Positions 26,375 through 36,031 are shown, counted from the first letter of the stretch. The stretch: DNA of 64,000 bases from Pseudomonas sp. MM213 (GCF_020423045.1 NZ_CP081943.1:4774001-4838000), one strand, 5' to 3'. Notes: generated from the sequence alone by a model not told the origin. A program made the numbers and translations.

Positions 26375-27819
26375 GCAGGGCTTCGGGTTTGGTGATTGCC
26401 GGATTGAGTTTGCTGCTGTCGGCGTGCCAGACGGTCGGGCCGGATTATCAACTGCCGGAAGAGGCGGCCGTTCACCGCGAAGATTTTCAGGGCGAACTGG
26501 CCGTGGACGGCAAACCGGTGGTTTCGGCGCCGGTGCCGGCCGATTGGTGGCGGCTGTATCAGGATCCACGGCTCAATCAACTGGTCCAGCAAGCGTTGGC
26601 GTCCAACACCGATCTGCGTGTGGCGGCAGCCAGCCTGCTGCGAGCTCGCGCGCAGGTCGAGGAAGCCGAGGCCGCCGGTGGCTGGAGCGGTGGCATAAAA
26701 ATGGGCGCCGAGCGTTTGCAGGAGTCCGGCGAAGCGTTCCTGTTGCCTGAGAAAGTGCCGGTGGCCAACATCGGTGATATCGGCATCAGCGCTTCATACC
26801 AGTTTGATCTGTTCGGCACGCTCAAGCGCGGCATCGAAGCCGCCAAGGCCAATGCCGATGCGACCCAGGCCGCCGCCGATACCGCACGTATCACGTTGGT
26901 GGCCGATGTGGTGCGCGCCTACACCCAGGTGTGTGCGGCTAATGAAGAACGGGAAATTGCCCAGCACTCCCTCGACCTGCAATCGCAGAGCACCACATTG
27001 ATCCAGCGCCTGCGCGACGCCGGTCGAGGTGATGAAACCCAGGTCACCCGTTCGCAAACCCAATTCAAGTCCCTGCGCGCCGAGATGCCGCGCTACGAGG
27101 CTGCGCGTCAGGCCGGGCTGTTCCGCCTGTCGATGCTGCTGGCCAAACCGGTCGATCAATTGCCGGCCGGCACCGCCAGTTGCGCGCAGCTGCCGAAAAT
27201 CGCGCAATTGGTGCCGGTGGGCGATGGCGCCTCACTGCTCAAACGTCGCCCCGATATCCGCCAGGCTGAGCGTCGGCTGGCCGCTGCGACGGCCGGTATC
27301 GGTGTCGCCACCGGTGAGCTGTACCCGGACATCCGCATCGGCGCGACCATCGGCACCGTCGGCATTCTGGAAAACCTCGGCGAACCCTCCACCAATCGCT
27401 GGGGCTTCGGCCCATCGCTGCGCTGGAGCGTGCCGACCAACGGAGCCCGGGCGCGAATCCGCGAAGCTGAAGCCGTGACCCAGGCGACGCTGGCGCACTT
27501 TGATGGTGTCGTTCTCAACGCCATACGTGAAACCCAGACCAGCCTGGCGCAGTACTCGGCGTTGCTGCAGCGTCGAGAAGCCCTGGCGGACGCCGAACAA
27601 TCGGCGAAGCTGGCTGCCGACCAGACGCACCGTTTCTTCCAGGCCGGCCGCGAGTCGTTCCTGGCCGACCTGCAGGCGACCCGCACCTACACCGACGTCA
27701 CGGCACAACTGGCCGCCGCCAACACTCAGGTTGCGTTGAGCCAGATCGATCTGTTCCTGGCGCTGGGTGGCGGCTGGGAAAGCGGACGAACGCAAGGCTC
27801 GAATACCGGCAAACCCTGA
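26371..27819 (+). CDS. NodT-family outer-membrane efflux lipoprotein
   Basis: A 482-residue outer-membrane channel with lipobox LLLSACQ (signal peptide of 18 residues), then QTVGPDYQLPE. The NodT repeat LLKRRPDIRQAERRLAAATA and the closing LALGGGWE are typical. It ends the operon of MarR, FUSC, DUF1656 and HlyD, giving a complete tripartite pump. Confidence 0.92.
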   Translation: MSRASGLVIAGLSLLLSACQTVGPDYQLPEEAAVHREDFQGELAVDGKPVVSAPVPADWWRLYQDPRLNQLVQQALASNTDLRVAAASLLRARAQVEEAEAAGGWSGGIKMGAERLQESGEAFLLPEKVPVANIGDIGISASYQFDLFGTLKRGIEAAKANADATQAAADTARITLVADVVRAYTQVCAANEEREIAQHSLDLQSQSTTLIQRLRDAGRGDETQVTRSQTQFKSLRAEMPRYEAARQAGLFRLSMLLAKPVDQLPAGTASCAQLPKIAQLVPVGDGASLLKRRPDIRQAERRLAAATAGIGVATGELYPDIRIGATIGTVGILENLGEPSTNRWGFGPSLRWSVPTNGARARIREAEAVTQATLAHFDGVVLNAIRETQTSLAQYSALLQRREALADAEQSAKLAADQTHRFFQAGRESFLADLQATRTYTDVTAQLAAANTQVALSQIDLFLALGGGWESGRTQGSNTGKP

Positions 27820-27901
27820 GGCCGTTGCTATGCTTTGACTTGATGAGGTCGCGCGTCGAACTCATCAATCAAGGCTCGCGTTGGTCATGGGGATTCCAAC
27901 A

Positions 27902-28537
27902 ATGAAAAACCCTTATGCTCCCGGCTTCTGGTGCGCTATTGCGGCGTTGGTATTGCTGTCGGCCACCTATTTCTACGGCATCATGCTGGCCCACCAGATC
28001 GACAAGGCGCTGGTGTTTCTCGATAGCGCTGCGGCGCTGATCGCGGTGATGGCGATCGTGGTGGTGGCCTGGGCTTCGTTCCAGGGTCAGCGCATCAAAA
28101 AAAGACAACTCGAACAAGGCAAGACCCTGGTGCTGATCTGGGACACCAAGGTCGCTTTGCGCCGGGTCGAAACGGTGTTCGATCGTTACTTCTGGGGCAG
28201 TTACTGGCAACCGGGGCGCACGTTCCAGGAAGTCATGGGCGAACTCACCGGCACACCGCTGGAAAAAAGCCTCGAAACCTTGAAGAAGCAATGCCTGGCC
28301 CTCGACAAACAAGTGTCCGAGGACGACTGGCACTGGCTGAATAATGCCCGTGAACTCTCCGATGTCGCCGCCGCCATGGCCCGCGAACGCTATCAGCTGG
28401 ATTTCTGCGACCCGCGCGCGGACGTGACGGGCGGGGCGGTGATCAATCGGGATTTTGAAGTGCTGGTTTATACGTGGACTGCGCGGCTGAAAAGCTTTGA
28501 TCATCAGCTGGATGAGATGGAAGTGCAGTATTCCTGA
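27902..28537 (+). CDS. Conserved membrane protein of unknown function
   Basis: About 211 residues with two hydrophobic helices near the N-terminus (FWCAIAALVLLSATYFYGIML and SAAALIAVMAIVVVAWASF) and a soluble helical C-terminal domain. I do not recognise the family. The start at 27902 is preferred; a GTG-containing frame begins 21 bp earlier. It stands alone between the efflux operon and a REP doublet. Confidence 0.7.
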   Translation: MKNPYAPGFWCAIAALVLLSATYFYGIMLAHQIDKALVFLDSAAALIAVMAIVVVAWASFQGQRIKKRQLEQGKTLVLIWDTKVALRRVETVFDRYFWGSYWQPGRTFQEVMGELTGTPLEKSLETLKKQCLALDKQVSEDDWHWLNNARELSDVAAAMARERYQLDFCDPRADVTGGAVINRDFEVLVYTWTARLKSFDHQLDEMEVQYS

Positions 28538-28556
28538 ATCAGTTTCGTCAGTTCTG

Positions 28557-28657
28557 ACGCCTTCGCGGGCAAGCCTCGCTCCTACAGGTTTTGCGTCGTT
28601 CACACATATCGTGTTCGACGCAAACCTTGTAGGAGCGAGGCTTGCCCGCGAAGGCGT
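28557..28657. repeat. REP doublet with long arms
   Basis: Arms of about 40 bp, ACGCCTTCGCGGGCAAGCCT on the left and its reverse complement on the right, enclose a short loop. It separates the preceding membrane-protein gene from the DUF945 gene; the remainder of the 28538-28846 gap shows nothing else clear. Confidence 0.8.
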
Positions 28658-28846
28658 TTTCATTTCCACCGAAACCCTCAAACCCTCCGCGCGGTCCATA
28701 GACACTCTTTAACCTTTAAACATTGGGCCGCCCGGTACGCCTGATGCTAATCTCCTTCGCACTTTTCGCGCAGTCGTGACCGCAACCCGAAATGGGTTCA
28801 GGGAAGACGACCACACCTCAAACAACGGACATTGAACGGGTCATTC

Positions 28847-30352
28847 ATGAATAAATCAGCAGGCGTGCTTCTTGGAATCGTCGTGGCCATCGGTGCAATC
28901 AGCGCCGGCGGTGCCTGGTTCACCGGCACCAAACTCGAAGGGGTGCTGAACACCTCGATCGCCGACGCCAACAAAGAGCTGCAAGCCGCGCTGGTCGGTT
29001 CCAACGGCACCGCGTCGCTGGAACTGGTATCGCTTGAGCGCCACGTATTCAGCAGCACCGCGCACTACCGCCTCAAGGGCGAGGGCGAGATGTTCGGCGA
29101 GGCTCCGGTCGAACTGCTTTTCGCCGACCGCATCGAACACGGTCCGCTGCCGCTCTCGCGCCTGATGTCGCTGAAATTGCTGCCGGTCATGGCCACCAGT
29201 CACTACGAACTGGAAAAGACCCCGGTCACCGAGAAGTGGTTCGCCGCTGCCAAGGACAAATCGCCGCTCACCGGCGTGGTCAACATCGGCTATGACAACG
29301 CCACCAACGGCACCCTCGAACTGCTGCCGCTGGATGTTGCGCTGGACGACAAGTCCCACCTGAAATTTTCCGGCCTGAACCTCGAGGTCGCCGCCAACGC
29401 CCAGGCGCAGAAAGTCAAAGCCAACGGCTACATGGACAACTTCACACTGACCACCGTGGCTGAAGACCAGACACCGGTGAAAGTCGAATTGAGCGGCCTG
29501 ACCCTGGCCAGCAATCTCGTCAAAAGTACCTACGGCTTTTACACCGGCGAGAACACCGTCGAGCTGACCGACAGCAAGACCACCTTTGGCGCTCAGCAGT
29601 CGGTGTTGGGCATCAAGAAATTTGAAATGAAGAACCAGACCGAAGAGTCGGGCACCAGCGCTTCCGGGCGTGCCGATTACAAGATCGGTGAAGTGTCCCT
29701 GAACGGCAAGACGGTCGGCTCCGCACAGATGGCCATGAGCCTGAAGAACCTCGACATTCCATCCACGATGTCGTTGATGCAGATCTACCAGACCAAACTG
29801 CAACCGTACGAGAAGGCCGCCGCCGAAGCGGTTGCAGCTGGCGAACCTGCCCCCGAACTGGTCTTGACCCCGGAAGAAGAGGCCCAGGTGAAAACCGGTC
29901 TGGAGAAACTGCTGGCAGCCGGCCCGCAAGTGGCTCTGGAAAACCTGTCGTTCACCACCACCAACGGTGAAAGTCGCGCCAACCTGGTACTCGACCTGAC
30001 CAAGCCACAATCTTTGGACCTGACGCCGGATCAACTGATCAAACAGTTGATTGCCCTGCTGGACGTCAATATCCAGGTGTCCAAACCGATGCTGGTTGAT
30101 TTGCTCAGCGTCCAGAGCCAGATCGACGGCCAGGCCGACGTCAAGGTCGTTGCCGATCAAGCCACGGCCACCGCCGACATGTTCGGCGCCATGGCGGTCG
30201 GTACGCAGTTCGCCACGCTGGACGGCACTAACATCGTCAGCAAACTGCACTACGCCAACAACCAGGTGGAGTTCAACGGCCAGAAAATGACCCTCGAAGA
30301 GTTTATCGGCTTTGTGATGAGCAAACTCGGTGGGGCAGGCGTTGTTCAGTAA
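28847..30352 (+). CDS. DUF945 (YdgA-like) family protein
   Basis: A 501-residue envelope protein. The N-terminal hydrophobic helix (AGVLLGIVVAIGAISAGGAWF) anchors a long beta-rich periplasmic part, as in YdgA/DUF945 proteins. Typical segments are FTGTKLEGVLN near the start and LPLSRLMSLKLLP. Function is not established. The ATG at 28847 is preferred to one 15 bp earlier because it places the hydrophobic helix at the N-terminus. It ends convergently 3 bp from the oxidoreductase gene. Confidence 0.85.
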   Translation: MNKSAGVLLGIVVAIGAISAGGAWFTGTKLEGVLNTSIADANKELQAALVGSNGTASLELVSLERHVFSSTAHYRLKGEGEMFGEAPVELLFADRIEHGPLPLSRLMSLKLLPVMATSHYELEKTPVTEKWFAAAKDKSPLTGVVNIGYDNATNGTLELLPLDVALDDKSHLKFSGLNLEVAANAQAQKVKANGYMDNFTLTTVAEDQTPVKVELSGLTLASNLVKSTYGFYTGENTVELTDSKTTFGAQQSVLGIKKFEMKNQTEESGTSASGRADYKIGEVSLNGKTVGSAQMAMSLKNLDIPSTMSLMQIYQTKLQPYEKAAAEAVAAGEPAPELVLTPEEEAQVKTGLEKLLAAGPQVALENLSFTTTNGESRANLVLDLTKPQSLDLTPDQLIKQLIALLDVNIQVSKPMLVDLLSVQSQIDGQADVKVVADQATATADMFGAMAVGTQFATLDGTNIVSKLHYANNQVEFNGQKMTLEEFIGFVMSKLGGAGVVQ

Positions 30353-30355
30353 CGC

Positions 30356-31882
30356 CTAGACGTCCCGAATCAGCCGCCATGCCTCGTCAACCGGCAGCGG
30401 CTGCTTCATCTGCTCGGCCAGCATTGCCATCGCCCGCTCTTCATCGCAGGCGATGGCGGCGGTTACCACACCATTCTTGCCGAACAGGCCGATAAAGGGT
30501 GGATGGTACGGATCACCCTTGAACTCGACTTCGTCCCAGGCTTCGGCGTGACCGAGGTAGTCGTAGTTCTTGCCGAAGTGCCAGGTCCAGAAGTACGGCA
30601 CATCCAGGTAATGCTCATCACCGCCCAGCATGTTCGTCGCGGCGATCCGCGCCTGTTGTTGCGCCAGGCGCCAATGCTCGATTCGTTGCGGTTGGCCATT
30701 GAGCGGGAAGGTCGCGATATCACCAGCCGCCCAAAGCCCTTCGGTCACGCGCATCCCGCCGTCGACCTTCAGTGACTGATCCTTTTCCGTTGGCAAATCC
30801 TTGAACGGCCCGGTGGCCGGGCTGACGCCAATGCCGACCAATACCAAATCTGCCGGAAAGCGCTGACCGTTATCCAGGCGCACCGCTTCGACCTTGTTCG
30901 TGCCTTCGATCTGCGCGGCTTCACCCTCCGTATGAAACACCACGCCGTGGGCCACATGGTGGGCAAGAATCGCTTTGCCGACCGTTTCGCCGAACTGTTT
31001 GGCGAAGGGCACCGGGTGGCGGGCCAGGACGGTGACGTCCAGACCGTATTCGCGTAGCGCCGCAGCGGACTCCATCGCGATAAAGCTGTCACCGATGATC
31101 ACTGCCCGCTGGCCGGGTTTGGCGGCGTTCAGAATCCGTTGTGCCTGGTCTTTCGAGCGCAGCAAGAACACCTGCGGCAGGTCGGCGCCGGGAATGTCGA
31201 GAGCGTTCGGTGTGCCGCCCGTGGCAATCAGCGCGGCGTCATAGGTCAATGTCTGGCCGTCCTTGAGCTGCACCGTCCGGTTTTGTGCATCCAGGCTCGC
31301 CACTTCACCGTTTATGCGATCGATGCGTTGCTCGCGATAGAAGTTTTCATCGCGCAGTGGCGGGACTTCTTCCGGCGGCATTTCCCCGGCGATCACGAAT
31401 TTGCTCAACACCGTACGGTCGTAACCGGCGCCAGGCTCGCGGTCGATCAGCAGCACACGGCCGCCGAAACCCTTTTCGCGCAGCGCCGCCGCCCCCGCCG
31501 TGCCAGCGGCGCCGGCACCGATGATCACAAACGTACGTTCGTCATCGGCCGGCGGGGTGTGAGCATCGTCCAGCGGCTGATCGTCGACCCAGACTTCGTC
31601 GTCGCGCACCTCCAGGGGATAGCGCTTGAGGCTGTCCAGCGACGGCGGTTCACACAGCGCGCCGTCCTCGATCCGGTAAGCGGCCTTGTGCCACGGGCAA
31701 ATCAGACGCCCATGACACAGCGCACCTTCGGCCAGAGGCGCCCCGGCATGCGGGCATTCGCCCTGATAGGCGCGCAATTGGGCGCCGGCCCGCAGCAAGA
31801 CGATCTTGGTGTCGCCAATCCGGACTTCCAGGCCTCGGTTTTCGGACACATCGGCAAAACGGGCGACGCGGTGCAGTGCCAT
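30356..31882 (-). CDS. Rieske-FAD oxidoreductase (AIF-like)
   Basis: A 508-residue flavoprotein. Residues 1-105 form a Rieske [2Fe-2S] domain with both ligand boxes, CPHAGAPL and CPWHKA. The rest is a pyridine-nucleotide-disulphide-type oxidoreductase: FAD-binding IIGAGAAGTAG and NAD-binding VIIGDSFIAME, with the FAD-closing LWAAGDIATFPL. The fusion is known in ferredoxin-reductase-like and AIF-like proteins. Physiological electron partner unknown. Transcribed alone. Confidence 0.88.
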   Translation of the reverse strand: MALHRVARFADVSENRGLEVRIGDTKIVLLRAGAQLRAYQGECPHAGAPLAEGALCHGRLICPWHKAAYRIEDGALCEPPSLDSLKRYPLEVRDDEVWVDDQPLDDAHTPPADDERTFVIIGAGAAGTAGAAALREKGFGGRVLLIDREPGAGYDRTVLSKFVIAGEMPPEEVPPLRDENFYREQRIDRINGEVASLDAQNRTVQLKDGQTLTYDAALIATGGTPNALDIPGADLPQVFLLRSKDQAQRILNAAKPGQRAVIIGDSFIAMESAAALREYGLDVTVLARHPVPFAKQFGETVGKAILAHHVAHGVVFHTEGEAAQIEGTNKVEAVRLDNGQRFPADLVLVGIGVSPATGPFKDLPTEKDQSLKVDGGMRVTEGLWAAGDIATFPLNGQPQRIEHWRLAQQQARIAATNMLGGDEHYLDVPYFWTWHFGKNYDYLGHAEAWDEVEFKGDPYHPPFIGLFGKNGVVTAAIACDEERAMAMLAEQMKQPLPVDEAWRLIRDV

Positions 31883-32021
31883 GATCGTTCTCCAGGCAAG
31901 CGTTTCACTTAAGAGTTTGGCGCTTATCCCGAGGTTCAGCCAATTCCTGCTGCCACCGCGCGAACGGTCCGGCTATAGTTTGCACGCCGACCACGGCCCC
32001 ACCCGCACAAGGTGCTCCGGT

Positions 32022-32582
32022 ATGACCCGATTGACCTCTCTGAACCCTTGGCTGGCGGCTGTTGCCGTCGCCCTTTGCGTGCAGTTTCCGGCGCAGGCCG
32101 CAGAACGCTTCACCGTCAGCATTCCCGGTGTCACCGACAACCGCCTGTTCACTTCGGCGGCGGCCAGCGATGCGGCCGGTTGTGGCGGCAAGAACCAGTC
32201 CCCGGCCCTGAGCTGGACCGCAGGCCCTGCGGGCACCCAGAGTTACGCCATCGTCATGCACGACCCGGACGGTCAGAAAGGGTTGGGTTCCGACCACTGG
32301 ATTCATTACGGCATCAAATCCGCGACCCGCCAGATTCCGGCCGGTGTTGGCGCCAAGTCTGCGTTTGAAGGCGTGGGCGGCAGCAACAGCAAAGGCACCA
32401 TCGGTTACATCGGTCCTTGCCCGCCGGTCGGCGACAGCTCCCACCACTACATCATCCAGCTCTACGCCCTGGACCTTGCTCCGGACGCCTTACCGGCCGG
32501 TCTGACCCGCGCGCAGTTGCTGGAAAAAATCAAAGGTCATGTGCTGAAAAACAGCAGCGTGGTGCGGCGTTATCACCGCTGA
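32022..32582 (+). CDS. YbhB/YbcL-family (PEBP-like) secreted protein
   Basis: A 186-residue protein with a signal peptide ending near QAAERF, then the phosphatidylethanolamine-binding-protein fold: AGCGGKNQSPALSW, SYAIVMHDPD, HWIHYGI and GYIGPCPPVGDSSHHYIIQL are the family signatures. A periplasmic location is likely. Ligand unknown. The start at 32022 is favoured since it opens the signal peptide. Confidence 0.88.
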   Translation: MTRLTSLNPWLAAVAVALCVQFPAQAAERFTVSIPGVTDNRLFTSAAASDAAGCGGKNQSPALSWTAGPAGTQSYAIVMHDPDGQKGLGSDHWIHYGIKSATRQIPAGVGAKSAFEGVGGSNSKGTIGYIGPCPPVGDSSHHYIIQLYALDLAPDALPAGLTRAQLLEKIKGHVLKNSSVVRRYHR

Positions 32583-32670
32583 TGTTTTTTTTCAGCGGGT
32601 TTAACCCGAACTGGTGAGGCTGCCCGTCTCAGAGGATGAATGGATCAATTTCCTCCTGAGGTCAGCCCCC

Positions 32671-34356
32671 ATGTCCCTCCCTCTGCATTTCCTCCGCCCG
32701 GCCGCCCAGGGTTTCAGCGTCGGGTTGCTGCTGGCCGTTGCCGGTTGTGGTGTTTCGTCCAAGCCTGAATCCCCTTCAGTTGCGTCTCCTGCACAACATG
32801 AGCTGGTGCGCAGTGAGGCGATCATGGCCGATGCGACCTTGGCCAAACGCAGCGTGAGTCCGGCACCGATGGCGAGTTTCGCGCCTGAATCTGCGCCGCC
32901 GGGTTATCAGGATGAGCAGCGCGAGCAGTATCAGGCGCTGGCGGATAACCCGATTCACAGCGTCGCCGAGGCGCCGGTCTCGACCTTCAGCGCCGACGTC
33001 GACACCGGCGCTTATGCCAATGTCCGCCGCCTGCTCAATCAAGGCCGACTGCCACCAGAAGGTGCGGTGCGCCTGGAGGAGATGGTCAATTACTTCCCCT
33101 ACGACTACGCGTTGCCCACCGATGGCTCGCCGTTTGGTGTGACCACGGAACTGGCGCCGTCACCGTGGAACCCGCACACCCGCTTGTTGCGCATTGGCAT
33201 CAAGGCATCGGACCGTGCGGTGGCTGAACTGGCCCCGGCGAATCTGGTGTTTCTGGTGGATGTGTCCGGTTCGATGGACCGTCGCGAGGGGCTGCCGCTG
33301 GTCAAAAGCACGCTGAAATTGCTGGTCGATCAATTGCGCGTGCAGGATCGGGTGTCGCTGGTGGTCTACGCCGGCGATTCGCGTGTGGTGCTGGAGCCAA
33401 CTTCCGGACGGGAAAAAGCGAAAATTCGCACAGCCATCGATCAATTGACGGCGGGCGGCTCCACCGCCGGGGCGTCGGGCATCGAGCTGGCCTATCAAAT
33501 GGCGCAGCAAGCGTTCATCCCCAAAGGCATCAACCGCATCCTGCTGGCCACCGACGGCGACTTCAACGTCGGCATCAGCGACTTCGACAGCCTCAAGCAA
33601 ATGGCTGTGGATAAACGCAAGACCGGCGTTTCCCTGACCACCCTGGGTTTTGGTGTGGATAACTACAATGAACACCTGATGGAACAACTGGCCGATGCCG
33701 GCGATGGCAACTATGCGTACATCGACAACCTGCGCGAGGCGCGCAAAGTGCTGGTGGATCAGCTCGGTTCGACCCTCGCGGTGGTGGCGAAGAACGTGAA
33801 ACTGCAAGTGGAGTTCAACCCGGCGCAGGTCAGCGAGTATCGGTTGCTGGGCTATGAGAATCGCGCGTTGAAGCGTGAGGATTTCAGCAACGACAAGGTC
33901 GATGCCGGTGAAATCGGTGCAGGGCATACGGTCACGGCGTTGTACGAAATTGTTCCGAAGGGTGAGATGGGCTGGTTGGAACCATTGCGGTATGGCAGCG
34001 CTGAGTCAGCCACTTCGGCAAAGTCTGGAGAATTGGCGATGCTGCGTGTGCGTTATCAGCTGCCGGAAGGTGGGAACAGTCGCTTGATTGAGCGGCCGAT
34101 TGCCGCTGGTTCGGAAGGCAAGGCCAGTGACGACCTTAGATTTGCGGCGGCCGTGGCGGCGTTTTCCCAACAGCTCAAGGACGGGCGTTATACCGGCGAT
34201 TTCAGCTTGAAGGACACGCAGGCGTTGGCTCGCGGTGCGCGGGGTGATGATCCATTCGGTCTGCGTTCTGAGTTCGTGCAATTGGTGGAACTGGCGCAGA
34301 GCCTGCGAACCACCACCGCATCCAACAGCGAACCGGTTAAAGGAGGCTACAACTGA
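32671..34356 (+). CDS. vWA-domain lipoprotein with DUF3520 C-terminus
   Basis: A 561-residue protein with lipobox AVAGCG (Cys at residue 26). A vWF-A N-terminal region contains VSTFSADVDTGAYANVRR and LPPEGAVRLEEMVNYF. The vWA domain has an intact MIDAS motif DVSGSMD, then TDGDFNVGISD. The C-terminal DUF3520-like part follows. GAGGTC 8 bp before the ATG at 32671 decides the start. The sigma-factor gene begins one base after its stop, so it is co-transcribed with a sigma/anti-sigma pair. Role unknown, envelope-located. Confidence 0.88.
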   Translation: MSLPLHFLRPAAQGFSVGLLLAVAGCGVSSKPESPSVASPAQHELVRSEAIMADATLAKRSVSPAPMASFAPESAPPGYQDEQREQYQALADNPIHSVAEAPVSTFSADVDTGAYANVRRLLNQGRLPPEGAVRLEEMVNYFPYDYALPTDGSPFGVTTELAPSPWNPHTRLLRIGIKASDRAVAELAPANLVFLVDVSGSMDRREGLPLVKSTLKLLVDQLRVQDRVSLVVYAGDSRVVLEPTSGREKAKIRTAIDQLTAGGSTAGASGIELAYQMAQQAFIPKGINRILLATDGDFNVGISDFDSLKQMAVDKRKTGVSLTTLGFGVDNYNEHLMEQLADAGDGNYAYIDNLREARKVLVDQLGSTLAVVAKNVKLQVEFNPAQVSEYRLLGYENRALKREDFSNDKVDAGEIGAGHTVTALYEIVPKGEMGWLEPLRYGSAESATSAKSGELAMLRVRYQLPEGGNSRLIERPIAAGSEGKASDDLRFAAAVAAFSQQLKDGRYTGDFSLKDTQALARGARGDDPFGLRSEFVQLVELAQSLRTTTASNSEPVKGGYN

Positions 34357-34357
34357 C

Positions 34358-34924
34358 ATGTCTGCTCTTGAACCGAGCGACGAATCACTGCTGGCCCGTT
34401 ACCGCAAAGGCGACGGGCCGGCGTTCGAGATTCTGTACGCCCGTCACCGGCAAGGTCTTTATCGTTTCCTGCTAGGCCTCAGCGGCAAATCCGAACTCGC
34501 CGAAGAGGTCTACCAGGAAACCTGGCTGAGCCTGATCCGCAGCACCAGTCAGCCACAAGGTCGGGCGAATTTTCGTACCTGGCTTTACCAGATCGCCCGC
34601 AATCGCCTGATCGATCACTGGCGCAAACACGGAATCCACAACCCCTTGCACGACAGCTATGACGAGCAAACCCACGCCCTGGCCGATGACGCCGCCGATC
34701 CCGAACAACTGCTGAGCCTGAGCCGCGATAACCAGCGCCTCGAATCCGCCCTGCAAACCTTGCCCACCGACCAGCGCGAAGTGTTCCTGCTGCGCGCCCA
34801 CGGCGATCTCGACCTGCCGCAGATCGCCACCCTCACCGAAACACCGCTGGAAACCGTCAAGAGCCGCTTGCGCTACGCCCAGCAAAAACTGCGTCGGCTG
34901 CTGGCCGAGGAGGTACTGACATGA
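34358..34924 (+). CDS. ECF-family RNA polymerase sigma factor
   Basis: A 188-residue sigma factor. Region 2 is LYARHRQGLYRFLLGLSG to TWLYQIARNRLIDHWRK, and region 4 is LQTLPTDQREVFLLRAHGDL to LETVKSRLRYAQQKLR. AGGAGG lies 11 bp before the ATG, inside the end of the vWA gene. The next gene overlaps by 4 bp and encodes a membrane protein likely to hold it inactive. Confidence 0.9.
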   Translation: MSALEPSDESLLARYRKGDGPAFEILYARHRQGLYRFLLGLSGKSELAEEVYQETWLSLIRSTSQPQGRANFRTWLYQIARNRLIDHWRKHGIHNPLHDSYDEQTHALADDAADPEQLLSLSRDNQRLESALQTLPTDQREVFLLRAHGDLDLPQIATLTETPLETVKSRLRYAQQKLRRLLAEEVLT

Positions 34925-35517
34925 CTGACGCCCGCAAAACACCAGACGATGAAATGCTTCAGCATTTCCGCGAGCATTCGACCGCCGAACCGCCGAGCCA
35001 TCTTGATGCGTTCATCCTGGCCGCCGCACAGCGTGAAGTCCCCGCGCCGAAACCGAGTCTGTGGCAGCGCTGGGTTCAGGCTTGCCAGAAACCCCGTTGG
35101 CAGGTCGCATTTGCCAGCCTTGTCGGTGTCGCGCTGATGCTGGCGCTGGTGCAACGCACACCGGAGCAAGTACCGAGTTACGACTTCGCCCCCAAAGCAT
35201 CTGCCCCGGTTGCCAAAAAAGAGGCAGCGCAAGCACCGTCGTCAGTTGCGCGCTCGTTGGCTGCCCCAGCCGCGCCGATGGCCGATTTTGCCGCCCCCGC
35301 GCAGAGCGAATCGATCAGTGTCGAAATGGCCGAGGAAGCAAAAGTCAGCAAACGCGCCGCCGCGCCGGTGAAAACCCTGGATGAGCAGTTGCTTGAAGTG
35401 GTTCGCCTGCAGAACGCCGGTCAGGCACGTGAGGCGGATGAATTGTTGGCGACATTACACAAACGCTTTCCCAAGGAAAATCTCGCGGCCCGGCTTAAGG
35501 AATTGAAGAAAAACTGA
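34921..35517 (+). CDS. Putative anti-sigma factor, single-pass membrane protein
   Basis: A 198-residue protein with a cytosolic N-terminal helical part (residues 1-58), one membrane helix (WQVAFASLVGVALMLALVQ) and a low-complexity Ala/Pro-rich periplasmic region ending in a helix. The position right behind the sigma gene with a 4-bp overlap fits an anti-sigma factor. No zinc-binding HxxxCxxC is seen. Assignment is by context. Confidence 0.65.
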   Translation: MTDARKTPDDEMLQHFREHSTAEPPSHLDAFILAAAQREVPAPKPSLWQRWVQACQKPRWQVAFASLVGVALMLALVQRTPEQVPSYDFAPKASAPVAKKEAAQAPSSVARSLAAPAAPMADFAAPAQSESISVEMAEEAKVSKRAAAPVKTLDEQLLEVVRLQNAGQAREADELLATLHKRFPKENLAARLKELKKN

Positions 35518-35597
35518 GGAATCAGAAGCTCTGCGATTTGGCATCCACCCCCGAAAGCGCGCACTATCGGCCTATAGCCGATGCGTTGGAGGATGCC

Positions 35598-35804
35598 GTG
35601 GCAAAAAAAATCGACCGCATCGCCCAAATGCTCAACTGCCCGGTCAAGGGCGAGGAACTGCGGCGAGCAGTGACCGAGAGTCGTAAGGAGTTTCTTCTGG
35701 CGAAACAGGCAGAAGAGGTTCTGGAGGAGGACGTCCTTGATGAAGAAGAGTTTGAGGACGACGAAGACGATGATTACGACGAGTTCGACTGGACGACTGA
35801 ATGA
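35598..35804 (+). CDS. Small acidic-tailed protein of unknown function
   Basis: A 68-residue protein (AKKIDRIAQMLNCPVKGEEL at the start) with an extremely acidic C-terminus (runs of D and E). GGAGG is 5 bp before the GTG at 35598, which decides the start against a longer frame from 35538. It is the last chromosomal gene before the integrated element and is followed by a terminator. Confidence 0.75.
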   Translation: MAKKIDRIAQMLNCPVKGEELRRAVTESRKEFLLAKQAEEVLEEDVLDEEEFEDDEDDDYDEFDWTTE

Positions 35805-35827
35805 AAAAACCGTTTCGGCGGTTTTTT
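35804..35827 (+). terminator. Rho-independent terminator
   Basis: AAAAAACCG-TTTCGG-CGGTTTTTT directly after the acidic-protein gene. Confidence 0.8.
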
Positions 35828-35837
35828 ATGGCCCACA

Positions 35838-35871
35838 AAAAAGCCCCAGACCCTACGGCCTGAGGCTTTCT
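35838..35871 (-). terminator. Terminator, probably the original one of tRNA-Arg
   Basis: On the minus strand AAAGCCTCAGG pairs with CCTGGGGCTTT-like sequence and ends in a U6 run. It lies on the chromosomal side of the left element junction and faces the direction in which the tRNA-Arg would be read before insertion. Confidence 0.5.
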
Positions 35872-35879
35872 CGTTTCTA

Positions 35880-35908
35880 TATATGGTGCCCAGGCGTCGT
35901 TTGAACTG
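35880..35908 (-). other. Candidate left attachment site (degraded tRNA-Arg 3' end)
   Basis: TATATGGTGC-CCAGGCG matches the 3' end region of the tRNA-Arg at 52821-52838 except for one missing base, and TTTGAAC stands where the T-loop TTCGAAC is. The similarity fades beyond. It fits the far copy of an integrase target, but the imperfect match leaves some doubt. Confidence 0.5.
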
Positions 35909-35959
35909 AACTCTGCGGGCCCCATTCTATAAGCATTTGGTAGGTGGTGATTCGGTTAG

Positions 35960-35981
35960 GCATACACGTGGGCATACACGG
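35960..35981 (+). repeat. 22-bp direct repeat, left copy (integrase arm-site candidate)
   Basis: Identical to 52691-52712 in the same orientation. Each copy holds two tandem GCATACACG units. Located just inside each end of the element, they fit arm-type binding sites for the integrase or excisionase. Confidence 0.6.
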
Positions 35982-36031
35982 TCCATGCTGCTGGTAGGGT
36001 ATTGGCTTGAAAACTTACCCCATGCAATGCG

